A stretch of DNA of 45,003 nucleotides, taken from the NCBI GenBank assembly GCA_905233805.1, contig CAJOER010000002.1, positions 1 to 45,003 of the forward strand, in the 5' to 3' direction. This stretch comes from an uncultured Eubacterium sp. (GTDB taxonomy: Bacteria; Bacillota; Clostridia; Oscillospirales; Acutalibacteraceae). Below are positions 33,023 through 40,644 of this stretch, piece after piece (position 1 is the stretch's first letter; every line of letters starts with the position of its first letter). The position numbers and the translations under genes are program-made. The notes under the pieces are model-generated. The model ran no database searches. It was not told the DNA's origin and saw nothing but the letters and a program-made list of their open reading frames with translations.

Positions 33023-34363
33023 ATGGCATTGATAACGAAGGCCGTAAAGGGCACTAATGACGTTTTACCGTCAGAGGTACATAAAAACCAGTATATTGAG
33101 GCAACCTGTCTTTCGGTTGCCGGAAACTTCGGATATAAAGAGATGAGAACGCCCGTGTTTGAACACACGGAGCTTTTTCAGCGCGGAGTAGGCGATACGA
33201 CCGACGTCGTTCAGAAAGAGATGTATACTTTTGACGACAAGGGCGGACGTTCCATTACCCTTCGTCCCGAGGGAACGGCGGGCGCGGCGCGCGCCTTCCT
33301 TGAAAACGGACTTTCAAACGGTGCTCTGCCGCAGAAAATCTGTTACCTCACTTCCTGCTACCGTTATGAAAAACCTCAGGCGGGAAGACTGCGCGAGTTC
33401 CACCAGTTCGGCATAGAGTGCTTCGGCGCGTCCTCTCCTCTTGCGGACGCTGAAATAATCGCCCTTGCAAAGCAGATTTTCGATACTCTCGGCATAACCG
33501 ATTTACACCTTGAGATTAATTCTATCGGCTGTCCCGAATGCCGCGCGAAATATCACGAGGCGCTCAAAGAATACTTTTCGCAGTATAAGGAGCAGCTTTG
33601 CAACACCTGTCAGGAAAGGCTTGAAAGAAACCCGATGAGGCTTCTTGACTGCAAGAGCCCCGAGGATAAGGCGATAGCCGAAAACGCTCCCGAAATTCTT
33701 GATTATCTCTGTGACGAGTGCAAAGAGCATTTTGAAAGCGTAAAAAAATATCTCGGCGCTATGAACATTGAATTTACTGTCAATCCCCGTATTGTAAGAG
33801 GACTTGACTATTATACAAAGACGGTATTTGAATTTATCGCTGATTCAATCGGCGCGCAGGGAACGGTCTGCGGCGGCGGACGTTACGACGGACTTATTGA
33901 AGAACTCGGCGGACAGAAGACTCCGTCACTCGGCTTCGGCATGGGACTTGAAAGGCTTGCGCTTGTTATGGACGCGCAGGGCTGTGAATATCCCGAGGCG
34001 GAGGTTCCCGATTTATTCATAGCGGCAATAGGCGAAAAAGCAAAGCTCAAAGCCGTTGAAATTGCAAAGGATATGCGCGACGAGGGCTTCTCGGTGGTTT
34101 ACGATTTGAACGAGCGTTCGGTAAGAGCGCAGATGAAGTATGCCGACAAACTCGGCGCAAAATACAACATAGTAATCGGCGACAGCGAGGTTGACGAAAA
34201 TAAAGCCGTGCTCAAAAATATGAAAAACGGCGAACAGGCTGATATAAGCCTTGTTACATTCGTTTCGGAATACTATTCAATTACTCTTAAAGAGCAGCTT
34301 GAGGATATTGAAATCAACGGCGAGGCTCTTGATTTTAACTCGCTTTTCGGTATAGGAGAATAA
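33023..34363 (+). CDS. hisS: Histidyl-tRNA synthetase
   Basis: A 446-residue class II synthetase. Motif 2 is in CYRYEKPQAGRLREFHQFG (about 112-130), the histidine-specific RGLDYYT lies near 259-265, motif 3 is GFGMGLERL (about 311-319), and a C-terminal anticodon-binding domain follows from about 330. It charges tRNA-His. AGGAG lies 6 nt upstream. Its stop is 1 nt before the aspS start, the common hisS-aspS arrangement of Bacillota. Confidence 0.96.
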   Translation: MALITKAVKGTNDVLPSEVHKNQYIEATCLSVAGNFGYKEMRTPVFEHTELFQRGVGDTTDVVQKEMYTFDDKGGRSITLRPEGTAGAARAFLENGLSNGALPQKICYLTSCYRYEKPQAGRLREFHQFGIECFGASSPLADAEIIALAKQIFDTLGITDLHLEINSIGCPECRAKYHEALKEYFSQYKEQLCNTCQERLERNPMRLLDCKSPEDKAIAENAPEILDYLCDECKEHFESVKKYLGAMNIEFTVNPRIVRGLDYYTKTVFEFIADSIGAQGTVCGGGRYDGLIEELGGQKTPSLGFGMGLERLALVMDAQGCEYPEAEVPDLFIAAIGEKAKLKAVEIAKDMRDEGFSVVYDLNERSVRAQMKYADKLGAKYNIVIGDSEVDENKAVLKNMKNGEQADISLVTFVSEYYSITLKEQLEDIEINGEALDFNSLFGIGE

Positions 34364-34364
34364 T

Positions 34365-36152
34365 ATGGCGGAAACAATTAAAGGACTGAAAAGAACGGCG
34401 TACTGCGCCGAATTCAATATGAAAAATGTGGGTGAGGAGATTACCGTTTTTGGCTGGGTTCAGCGTCAGCGCGACCTCGGAAACCTCATTTTCATTGATA
34501 TTAGAGACAGAAGCGGAATTATCCAGCTTTCGTTTAACGAAGCCACGGACGCTGAAATATTTGAAAAAGCCAAGGCGACGAGAACCGAGTGGGTTGTCGC
34601 CGCAAAGGGCGTTGTTGCCGAAAGGGAGAGCAAAAACAAGGAAATCCCGACCGGCGACATCGAGGTTATGGTTAACGAATTCCGCATTATTTCAAAGGCT
34701 CAGACGCCTCCGTTTGAGGTTGAAAAAAGCGATACGGTAGGCGACGACGTCAGACTGAAATACCGTTATCTTGAACTGAGGAACGAAAAGCTCACGAAAA
34801 ATATAATAATGCGCCATAATATCGCAAAGATTGCAAGGGAGTATTTTTACGATAACGGTTTTATCGAAATAGAAACCCCTATGATGATAAAATCAACCCC
34901 CGAGGGCGCGCGCGACTACGTTGTTCCCTCGAGAATTCAAAACGGCAAGTTTTACGCGCTTCCGCAGTCGCCTCAGATATACAAGCAGCTTACTATGATT
35001 GCGGGCTTTGACAGATATATTCAGCTTGCGCGCTGCTTCAGGGATGAGGACTTGCGTGCGGACCGTCAGCCCGAGTTTACTCAGATAGACCTTGAAATGT
35101 CCTTCGTCGAGTGCGTAGACATTATGAATATGTGCGAGGGATTTATCAAAAAGCTGATGAAAGAAACGCTTGACGTTGATATTCCCGAAAAGCTTCCGCG
35201 AATGACCTTTGAAGAGGCGATGAACAGCTACGGCAGCGACAAACCCGACACCCGTTTTGATATGCTTAGTCAGGATATATCCGACTGGGCTGACCAGACT
35301 GATTTTGTCGTATTCAAAAGCGCAATTGCAGACGGCGGCTCGGTTAAGGCGTTCGTTGCAAAGGGCGGAGCCGAGGCATATTCAAGAAAGAAAATCGACA
35401 AGCTCACAAATCACGCCAAGGGCATAGGCGCAAAAGGACTTGCGTATATCCGCTGGGCTGAGGAGGAGCCCAACTGCTCGTTTGCAAAGTTCCTCAGAGA
35501 GGGCGAGCTTGACGCGTTAATCAAACAGCTCGGCGCCGAAAAGGGCGACGTCGTGTTTATTATTTCCGACAAGACGAGAAAGGCGCTCACGATTATGGGC
35601 GCGCTGAGGCTTCTCGCCGCTAAGGAGCTCGGAATTATCCCCGAAAACAAATGGAATTATCTCTGGATTACCGAAATGCCGTTCTTTGAACCCGACGAAG
35701 AGACGGGTGAATACGTAGCGGCGCACCATCCGTTTACTATGCCTATGCAGGAGAGCGTTGAATTTCTCGATACCGACAAATCCAAGGTTAAGGCACAGGC
35801 GTTTGACCTCGTGTTAAACGGAACCGAACTCTCATCGGGCTCGATGAGAATTACCGACTGCGCTTTGCAGAATAAAATGTTTGAACTGCTGGGTATGACT
35901 CAGGAGGAAATCGACGCAAAATTCGGCTTCCTCGTTGACGCATATCAGTATGCAGCGCCGCCTCACGGCGGTATGGGAATAGGTCTTGACAGACTTGCTA
36001 TGCTTATCTGCGGCGCGGAGTCTTTAAGAGACGTTGTTGCTTTCCCGAAATTACAAAACGCAAGCGAGCTTATGAGCGGCGCGCCGTCATATATTGACGA
36101 CGTTCAGCTCGAAGAGCTTGGTATAAATTTAATTAACGAAAAGGAGAGTTGA
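34365..36152 (+). CDS. aspS: Aspartyl-tRNA synthetase
   Basis: A 595-residue bacterial-type class II enzyme. Order: OB-fold anticodon-binding domain (about 1-110, GWVQRQRDLGNLIFIDIRDR core at 31-50), class II core with motif 2 (ARCFRDEDLRADRQPEFTQ core), bacterial GAD insertion (about 290-420), and motif 3 GMGIGLDRLAM near 541-551. It charges tRNA-Asp; whether it also mischarges tRNA-Asn cannot be told from what is visible here. The TGA stop lies 2 nt before the ATG of the LRR gene. Confidence 0.96.
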   Translation: MAETIKGLKRTAYCAEFNMKNVGEEITVFGWVQRQRDLGNLIFIDIRDRSGIIQLSFNEATDAEIFEKAKATRTEWVVAAKGVVAERESKNKEIPTGDIEVMVNEFRIISKAQTPPFEVEKSDTVGDDVRLKYRYLELRNEKLTKNIIMRHNIAKIAREYFYDNGFIEIETPMMIKSTPEGARDYVVPSRIQNGKFYALPQSPQIYKQLTMIAGFDRYIQLARCFRDEDLRADRQPEFTQIDLEMSFVECVDIMNMCEGFIKKLMKETLDVDIPEKLPRMTFEEAMNSYGSDKPDTRFDMLSQDISDWADQTDFVVFKSAIADGGSVKAFVAKGGAEAYSRKKIDKLTNHAKGIGAKGLAYIRWAEEEPNCSFAKFLREGELDALIKQLGAEKGDVVFIISDKTRKALTIMGALRLLAAKELGIIPENKWNYLWITEMPFFEPDEETGEYVAAHHPFTMPMQESVEFLDTDKSKVKAQAFDLVLNGTELSSGSMRITDCALQNKMFELLGMTQEEIDAKFGFLVDAYQYAAPPHGGMGIGLDRLAMLICGAESLRDVVAFPKLQNASELMSGAPSYIDDVQLEELGINLINEKES

Positions 36153-36154
36153 TT

Positions 36155-37636
36155 ATGAAAAAAACACTGTCGGCTGTATTAGCGCTTGTTATGCTTTTAA
36201 CCTCTTTTGCCGCGTTTTCATTCACTGCTGACGCAGCAGAACCAATGGAAAAGCACATTAAGGGCGTAAACTATGAGTATGTCATCAAAAATGACAAGGT
36301 AACAATTCAGTACGCCTTCATTTCGGGCAACTCCGCAGGCAAAACGATTACAATCCCGTCAAAAATCGACGGTAAAAAGGTCGTAGCGCTTGAATGTATG
36401 GGAATGGAAGAGAAGAACACCAAAACAACTACTCTTGTAATTCCGGATACAGTTGAAAAGCTCGGCGGAATATATGAAGGCGGCGGTTACAAGACAATTG
36501 ATTGCACCAATCTTGCAACCGTTAAAATCGGTAAAAACCTCAAATCAATGAGCTATAACCCGTTTATGTCTTCGGTAAAGAAGTTTACTGTTAACAGCAA
36601 AAACAAGTATTTTACCACTGTTAAGGGCGTTCTTTACAACAAGAAAAAGACGAAGCTTGTAGCTTATCCCGCAAAGAAAGCAGGCAAGAGCTTTACGGTA
36701 CCCGCAAGCGTTAAGACTTTAGGTACGAGAAGCTTCTACTACGTTTCAAAGCTTAAAACCTTAAAGACGAATAAGGTTGTAACGGTTGCCGACGAGACTT
36801 TCTATTATTCGGGAATTAAAACGATAAATTTCGGCAAGCCGCTTAAGACTATAACGGGCGAATCCTTTGCTCTTCCCTCAGGTCTTAAAAAGATTACCGT
36901 CGCAAAAGGGAATAAGTATTTTACAGTAAAGGACAATGTTCTTTTCAACAAGAAAAAGACAAAGCTCGTCTACTTCCCTTATAATAAAAAGCTTTCAAAA
37001 TACACCGTTCCGAAGAGTGTAAAAACCGTAGGAAGATATGCGTTCTTCTATAATGCTACTAAAAAAGTAGTTGTTCCTGCGTCGGTTAAAACCGTCGAGG
37101 AAGGGGCATTTATGGTCTTCCAGGGAAAGGTCAACGTTCCGTCAAAGGTAGTTAAAATTGAAGAAGAGGCATATTTAGGCGCTGACGTAGGTAAGTCTTT
37201 GACCTTACCTTCGACGCTTAAGACAATCGGAAAATATACTTTCTTAAATGCCGATTTTGAAAGCGTTGATTTGTCGAAAACAAAGTTAACTCAGATTCCC
37301 GAAGGCGCATTCTCATCATGCGCGAAGCTTGCCGCTGTCAAACTCCCGTCGACTCTTAAAACTATCGGTATGTCTGCATTCACCGATACTGCTGTCACAA
37401 GTCTTGTGCTTCCGGCAAGCGTTACGAAGGTCGGCGCGTATGCGCTCTGGTGCGAAAGCCTTAAAGAACTTACCGTTAAAGGTGCGGACACTGCGTTAAA
37501 CGAAGATGCAATTATGCAGTACGAGGACGACAATGCAGAAGCAGGAATCATTAACACAATCGTTATTAAAGCTCCTGCAGGCTCAAAGGCTGAGACCTAT
37601 GCAAACGAAAAAGGATTCACATTCGAAGCACTTTAA
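36155..37636 (+). CDS. Secreted BspA-type leucine-rich repeat protein
   Basis: A 493-residue protein from the ATG at 36155 (AAGGAGAG 6 nt upstream); an in-frame TTG at 36149 is less likely. Signal peptide 1-27 ending in TADA-A. The rest is LRR_5 repeats with units such as LKKITVAKGNKYFTV and KSVKTVGRYAFF, unusually rich in Lys and Thr. Two near-identical segments contain FNKKKTKLVYFPYNKK or YNKKKTKLVAYPAKK. No dockerin, LPxTG or membrane anchor is seen. It probably interacts at the cell surface or is released. It sits oddly close behind aspS. Confidence 0.88.
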   Translation: MKKTLSAVLALVMLLTSFAAFSFTADAAEPMEKHIKGVNYEYVIKNDKVTIQYAFISGNSAGKTITIPSKIDGKKVVALECMGMEEKNTKTTTLVIPDTVEKLGGIYEGGGYKTIDCTNLATVKIGKNLKSMSYNPFMSSVKKFTVNSKNKYFTTVKGVLYNKKKTKLVAYPAKKAGKSFTVPASVKTLGTRSFYYVSKLKTLKTNKVVTVADETFYYSGIKTINFGKPLKTITGESFALPSGLKKITVAKGNKYFTVKDNVLFNKKKTKLVYFPYNKKLSKYTVPKSVKTVGRYAFFYNATKKVVVPASVKTVEEGAFMVFQGKVNVPSKVVKIEEEAYLGADVGKSLTLPSTLKTIGKYTFLNADFESVDLSKTKLTQIPEGAFSSCAKLAAVKLPSTLKTIGMSAFTDTAVTSLVLPASVTKVGAYALWCESLKELTVKGADTALNEDAIMQYEDDNAEAGIINTIVIKAPAGSKAETYANEKGFTFEAL

Positions 37637-37642
37637 TTCTTT

Positions 37643-38230
37643 ATGAAAAACTACAATTTTTTCGCCATGGTCAATCGGATGAAACTGATTGACCGTTGGG
37701 CGCTTATGCACAATTCTTCAAAAGAGAATATTGCTGAGCACAGCCACACCGTGGCTGTGCTCTCTCACGCCCTTGCGGTGATAGGCAATAAAGAATTTGG
37801 CAGGAATTACAACGCCGAAAGAGCGGCTGCTCTTGCGCTTTATCACGATACTACCGAGGTTATTACGGGCGATATGCCTACCCCGGTTAAGTATTATAAC
37901 GACGATATTAAAAACGTTTATAAAGAGATTGAAAAAGTTGCGGGCGAGAGGCTTATAAATATGCTTCCCGACGGGTATAAAAGCGATTATCTTCCTTTTT
38001 TTGAAAAGAAAGAAGGGGACGAAGAGCTGTGGAAACTCGTCAAAGCCGCGGATAAAATCAGCGCGCTTATAAAATGCATTGAGGAAACGAGAACGGGCAA
38101 CAGAGAATTTGAAATTGCCCTGAAATCTCAGGAAGAAAAGATTAAGAAAATCGACCTACCCGAGGTTAAATTCTTCTGTGAAAACTTTCTTCCCGCATAT
38201 TATAAAACGCTTGATGAACACACAAAATAA
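37643..38230 (+). CDS. HD-domain 5'-deoxynucleotidase, YfbR-like
   Basis: A 195-residue protein, close to the 199 of E. coli YfbR. HD metal ligands are visible in EHSHTVAVL (H33), LYHDTTEVITGDMPTPVKY (H-D pair near 73-74) and AADKISALIK (D near 139). YfbR removes the phosphate from deoxynucleoside 5'-monophosphates. It starts 6 nt after the LRR gene stop with only a weak ribosome binding site, and ends at a terminator. Confidence 0.88.
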   Translation: MKNYNFFAMVNRMKLIDRWALMHNSSKENIAEHSHTVAVLSHALAVIGNKEFGRNYNAERAAALALYHDTTEVITGDMPTPVKYYNDDIKNVYKEIEKVAGERLINMLPDGYKSDYLPFFEKKEGDEELWKLVKAADKISALIKCIEETRTGNREFEIALKSQEEKIKKIDLPEVKFFCENFLPAYYKTLDEHTK

Positions 38231-38257
38231 ACGGTTGCAGATGCAACCGTTTTTTTA
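38229..38257 (+). terminator. Intrinsic terminator after the yfbR-like gene
   Basis: A 10-bp stem AAACGGTTGC (38229-38238) / GCAACCGTTT (38243-38252), AGAT loop and eight T. It overlaps the last codons of the small gene on the other strand. Confidence 0.9.
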
Positions 38258-38419
38258 ATAATCATCCTCATCCTGAATAGGCTCGTTTTCTATGCCCTCA
38301 TAATAGTATTCGTTGGGCATACCCATATAGGCGCCGTTTTCGTCGGGCATGGTCATATCGCTTCTTAAAAAGCGTCTTAAATCAATAATTTCCTTTTTCT
38401 TCTTTTTATTCTTACTCAT
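38255..38419 (-). CDS. Small 54-residue charged hypothetical protein
   Basis: ATG at 38417-38419 with AGAGGTG 5-6 nt upstream, stop TAA at 38255-38257. The first 18 residues are strongly basic (a run of five Lys) and the C-terminus is acidic (EDDY end); the middle contains DENGAYMGMPNEYYYEG. No membrane segment or Cys. The ribosome binding site and a full intergenic slot between terminator and next gene support a real gene. Family not recognised. Confidence 0.6.
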   Translation of the reverse strand: MSKNKKKKKEIIDLRRFLRSDMTMPDENGAYMGMPNEYYYEGIENEPIQDEDDY

Positions 38420-38488
38420 AAAAACACCTCTGCACTTATTATGTGCATATCATAAGGGGAGTATTCAAACTGAATAGGAAAAAGAGAT

Positions 38489-38514
38489 GGGAATGCAAAA
38501 TTGCATTCCCTTTT
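38489..38514 (+). terminator. Palindromic hairpin with T-tract in an intergenic region
   Basis: GGGAATGCAA followed by AA and its exact complement TTGCATTCCC (38501-38510), then TTTTCTTAT. It has terminator form on the plus strand, but no plus-strand gene lies between it and the terminator at 38229, so its use is unclear. Confidence 0.5.
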
Positions 38515-38628
38515 CTTATACTAAATAAAACCGCTTTCTGATAAAAACAATAATTAAAGGGTTCGGAAATTTGTCTGGACTTTGGCGGTTGGTTGTGATA
38601 ATTGTTGTGTTGAAAGGAGGTCCTTGAT

Positions 38629-39249
38629 ATGACCAAAATAGTTTCAATCTCAATGGCAATAATCATTATGCTGACGGCAGGTGTAACGGCTCCGAAAACT
38701 CACGCCACAGTGCCGCAGACAATTACTTCAAGCGTAAAAGCGAAATCTTCTTCCCACACGAATAAAAAGAAGAAAAAGCATAAACACAGTATGCCGAAAG
38801 GCAATATGGGCAAATGGTTTAAGTCAAAGAAAGCGCTCAGGAAATATGTAAACAAGGTTATGAAAAAATACAGCCGTCAGTATGAGAACGGCGAAATCAC
38901 CTGAGACGAATATGTACGCCACTGTCCTTACGGTTACGAAGCGTGGTCGTGCTCGTGCGGTAAGTGGTCAGGCAACTTCAAATATCATAAGGTCAGGAGC
39001 ATAGACATAAAATACTACATAAAATATGCCAAGTCTTACGCAAAGCAAATCGGGCTTGAATACGATAAGACCGCAACGGACTGCTGGGATAATCCGATAA
39101 CCGTAACAACGAAAAACAAAAAGGCTGTTGAGCGGGATATCAAATCACGGCTTAATCGCTATAAGAATTTCGAAGGCTTTGAAGGAATATGCATCTGGGT
39201 GCATACTGACAGCAGCGATAAGTATCTGCTCTATATCGGATACTGTTAA
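38629..39249 (+). pseudogene. Secreted Lys-rich protein gene interrupted by an in-frame TGA
   Basis: ATG at 38629 with a perfect AAAGGAGG site. The first 91 codons give a signal peptide (1-26) and a Lys/His-rich region (SSHTNKKKKKHKHS), then TGA at 38902-38904. The same frame continues without another stop for 114 codons to TAA at 39247. It encodes a coherent Cys- and Trp-containing segment (CPYGYEAWSCSCGKWSG, later ATDCWDNPITV). A TGG to TGA change is the simplest explanation. The genome uses TGA as a stop elsewhere, for example in aspS. Family not recognised. Confidence 0.65.
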
Positions 39250-39261
39250 GGCGGTGATAAT

Positions 39262-39522
39262 ATGACTGTACTTGAAAATCTATACAACGGCAATATTGAG
39301 CCAACGGATTCAGAGAGCCTGAAAAACAATATGCGGTACAAAGAAGGACTCAGACTTGTCGGCAGACTGCAGGAAGAATTGTCTGCAACGCTGAACGAAG
39401 AACAAAAAGCAATATTTGAAAAATATCTCACTGCGGCGAATGAATTATCCATTGTCATTAACGAAGAAACCTTCAAAACAGGCTACCGCCTGGCAACGCA
39501 AATAATGATAGAATGTATGTAA
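39262..39522 (+). CDS. Small DUF6809-like protein
   Basis: An 86-residue helical protein (MTVLENLYNGNIEPTDSE start). It resembles small proteins of Clostridia, often near integrative elements and placed in DUF6809, with a conserved LYNGNI N-terminus and a C-terminal FKTGYRLATQIMIE helix. Function unknown. AAGGCGGTGA lies just before the ATG, 12 nt after the TAA of the interrupted gene, so the two probably formed a pair; a strong terminator follows. Confidence 0.6.
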   Translation: MTVLENLYNGNIEPTDSESLKNNMRYKEGLRLVGRLQEELSATLNEEQKAIFEKYLTAANELSIVINEETFKTGYRLATQIMIECM

Positions 39523-39525
39523 AAG

Positions 39526-39560
39526 CCGCCCTGCTGCCTTGAACAGCAGGGCGGTATTTT
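39526..39560 (+). terminator. Strong intrinsic terminator
   Basis: A perfect 11-bp GC-rich stem CCGCCCTGCTG (39526-39536) / CAGCAGGGCGG (39544-39554) with a 7-nt loop, then TATTTTCTT. It ends the small cassette 38629-39522. Confidence 0.92.
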
Positions 39561-39816
39561 CTTCAAAAAATAACCTTTTCAATTCACACACTTTTTCGTC
39601 AAAAAGTCCATGAAGCGGTTTTCGTGACAGTTTGGCGGTTCTGACAAATTTAAAAAGTGAGTGTTTGCAAGGGCTTCGGGACTTCGGACAGGCGAAAAAC
39701 CGAACTGATTCGATAGAAATTCTTGAAACAACCAGTACCCCGTCCGAAAAATTCTGGTCGGCTAATATGCCGATTTCACAGTAACAGCATAGAAAATTTA
39801 GCTTGAAATTATAATG
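39561..39816 (+). other. Intergenic stretch with repeats; no supported gene
   Basis: No start with a ribosome binding site is found. It contains TTTGGCGGTT (39631-39640), also present at 38581-38590, and GACAAATTT (39643-39651), the reverse complement of AAATTTGTC at 38567-38575. An inverted pair TTCGGAC (39683-39689) / GTCCGAA (39742-39748) is also present. A minus-strand frame ending in MDFLTKKCVN is open for about 40 codons and looks like a dispersed intergenic repeat rather than a gene. Confidence 0.4.
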
Positions 39817-39845
39817 TTGATAATTTTAAAACACTATGATATAAT
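39817..39845 (+). promoter_or_regulatory. Near-consensus promoter of the structured RNA
   Basis: TTGATA (39817-39822), exactly 17 bp, TATAAT (39840-39845) with extended -10 TGA just before it. The expected transcription start, near 39852, coincides with the first base of the long terminal helix of the RNA, which makes both calls stronger. Confidence 0.85.
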
Positions 39846-39851
39846 ATGATT

Positions 39852-39983
39852 GCTAAATATCATTCAAATTAAATAAGCCCATCTGCTGTAATTTTGCAGC
39901 AACTACGTGCGTGTATTTTTATTATGTTAAAAATACAGGCTCTTATTCACGCATGTTTTTAGATGGGTTGAATGATGTTTAGC
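39852..39983 (+). ncRNA. Compact structured RNA with pseudoknot upstream of a HEPN gene
   Basis: About 132 nt, non-coding. Helices read by eye: P1, 16 bp with one G-U (39852-39867 with 39968-39983); P2, CCCATCT (39878-39884) with AGATGGG (39961-39967); P3 hairpin GCTGTA/TGCAGC (39885-39890 with 39895-39900); P4, 9 bp with one G-U (39905-39913 with 39948-39956); P5, TATTTTTA/TAAAAATA (39914-39921 with 39928-39935). P2, P3 and P4 form a three-way junction. The bulge AATAAG (39872-39877) between P1 and P2 is exactly complementary to CTTATT (39942-39947) in the bulge between P5 and P4, giving a 6-bp pseudoknot. The family was not identified. Confidence 0.75.
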
Positions 39984-40034
39984 AGCAAGTGAGCTATGTA
40001 TTTTATTGCGTAGCTTAACGGCTGCGCATTTTTT
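39982..40034 (+). terminator. Intrinsic terminator/attenuator between the RNA and the HEPN gene
   Basis: Outer stem GCAGC (39982-39986) / GCTGC (40021-40025), inner 11-bp stem (39990-40000 with 40007-40017, with three G-U pairs), then GCATTTTTTG. The outer stem shares two bases with the last two pairs of P1, so the two structures touch or compete. It would let most transcripts end after the RNA while some read into the HEPN gene. Confidence 0.75.
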
Positions 40035-40052
40035 GTTTTGAGGGGTGAGAAT

Positions 40053-40598
40053 ATGGCAAAAAGAATGCCGCTAAAAAAATGCAAACACCAAGCGGAAAAC
40101 TACCATCCATATCTTGTCGTTCCTTTAAATGCAAAGGTTAAGAATTTCAATAGGATTGTTAGATACTTTCAGTATGAAGCACCTGAAATAGATTGTGTGC
40201 ACTCTTCTGGGCCGTTATTAGATGAACAAACAGTAAATGATATCTTTTCTGAAATGATGCAAAGAGCAAAAATGCAAAATCAATTTATTTTTATTCAAAA
40301 GCTTCAGCCCAACAGTTTGAACAGGTTTCATTTAGAAGGTAATAATATTTGTCTTAAGTGTCCTCGAATGGTGTGTAAAATAAGGAAAGATGAAACTGAA
40401 CTATCTGCTCTATTAAGACATATAAGAAACACTTTTGCACATGGTCGAACTTATGTAAAGGGAACTAAGAGCAACACATATATCGTTTTGGAAGATTTGG
40501 AAAGAATAAAAGGTAAAGAAAAAATCACAGCAAAAATAGTTGTTACTAAATCGATTTTGGAAAAATGGAAAGCGATACTTGAAAACCTAGTTTTATAG
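40053..40598 (+). CDS. Putative HEPN-domain ribonuclease
   Basis: A 181-residue basic protein from the ATG at 40053 (GAGGGGTGAG just upstream; an in-frame TTG at 40038 is less likely). The helix LRHIRNTFAHGR (121-132) holds the HEPN signature RNxxxH with R125, N126 and H130, the catalytic residues of HEPN RNases. A Cys cluster C100, C103, C108 (NNICLKCPRMVC) precedes it, and the C-terminus is a Lys-rich helix. HEPN proteins act as toxins or anti-phage RNases. It is not recognisably Abi_2 (AbiF/AbiD) or ToxN. Codon use is AT-rich, unlike the housekeeping genes upstream, which suggests acquisition. The structured RNA before it may be its inhibitor. Confidence 0.7.
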   Translation: MAKRMPLKKCKHQAENYHPYLVVPLNAKVKNFNRIVRYFQYEAPEIDCVHSSGPLLDEQTVNDIFSEMMQRAKMQNQFIFIQKLQPNSLNRFHLEGNNICLKCPRMVCKIRKDETELSALLRHIRNTFAHGRTYVKGTKSNTYIVLEDLERIKGKEKITAKIVVTKSILEKWKAILENLVL

Positions 40599-40644
40599 GA
40601 TAATTTATGAATATACATAGATAAAAATGAGGGGGTGAAATTAC

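Noticed and set aside
36149..36154. TTG start two codons before the LRR protein ATG
   Set aside because: It overlaps the aspS stop and is too close to AAGGAGAG; the ATG at 36155 has the usual 6-nt spacing and starts a normal signal peptide.
38902..38904. TGA read as Trp or selenocysteine
   Set aside because: TGA ends several intact genes here (aspS, the HAD-Nudix gene, the NTP_transf_5 gene), so there is no general recoding; no selenocysteine insertion hairpin was recognised, though this cannot be fully excluded by eye.
39586..39760. Minus-strand frame ending MDFLTKKCVN
   Set aside because: No ribosome binding site or coherent start; it looks like a dispersed intergenic repeat that happens to be open.
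39852..40034. Structured RNA as a retron msr-msd or group II intron fragment
   Set aside because: No reverse transcriptase gene is nearby and the adjacent gene carries the HEPN motif instead.
39852..40034. Structured RNA as a known metabolite riboswitch or T-box
   Set aside because: No T-box sequence or recognisable riboswitch core was seen, and the downstream gene is not metabolic. A covariance-model search would settle it.
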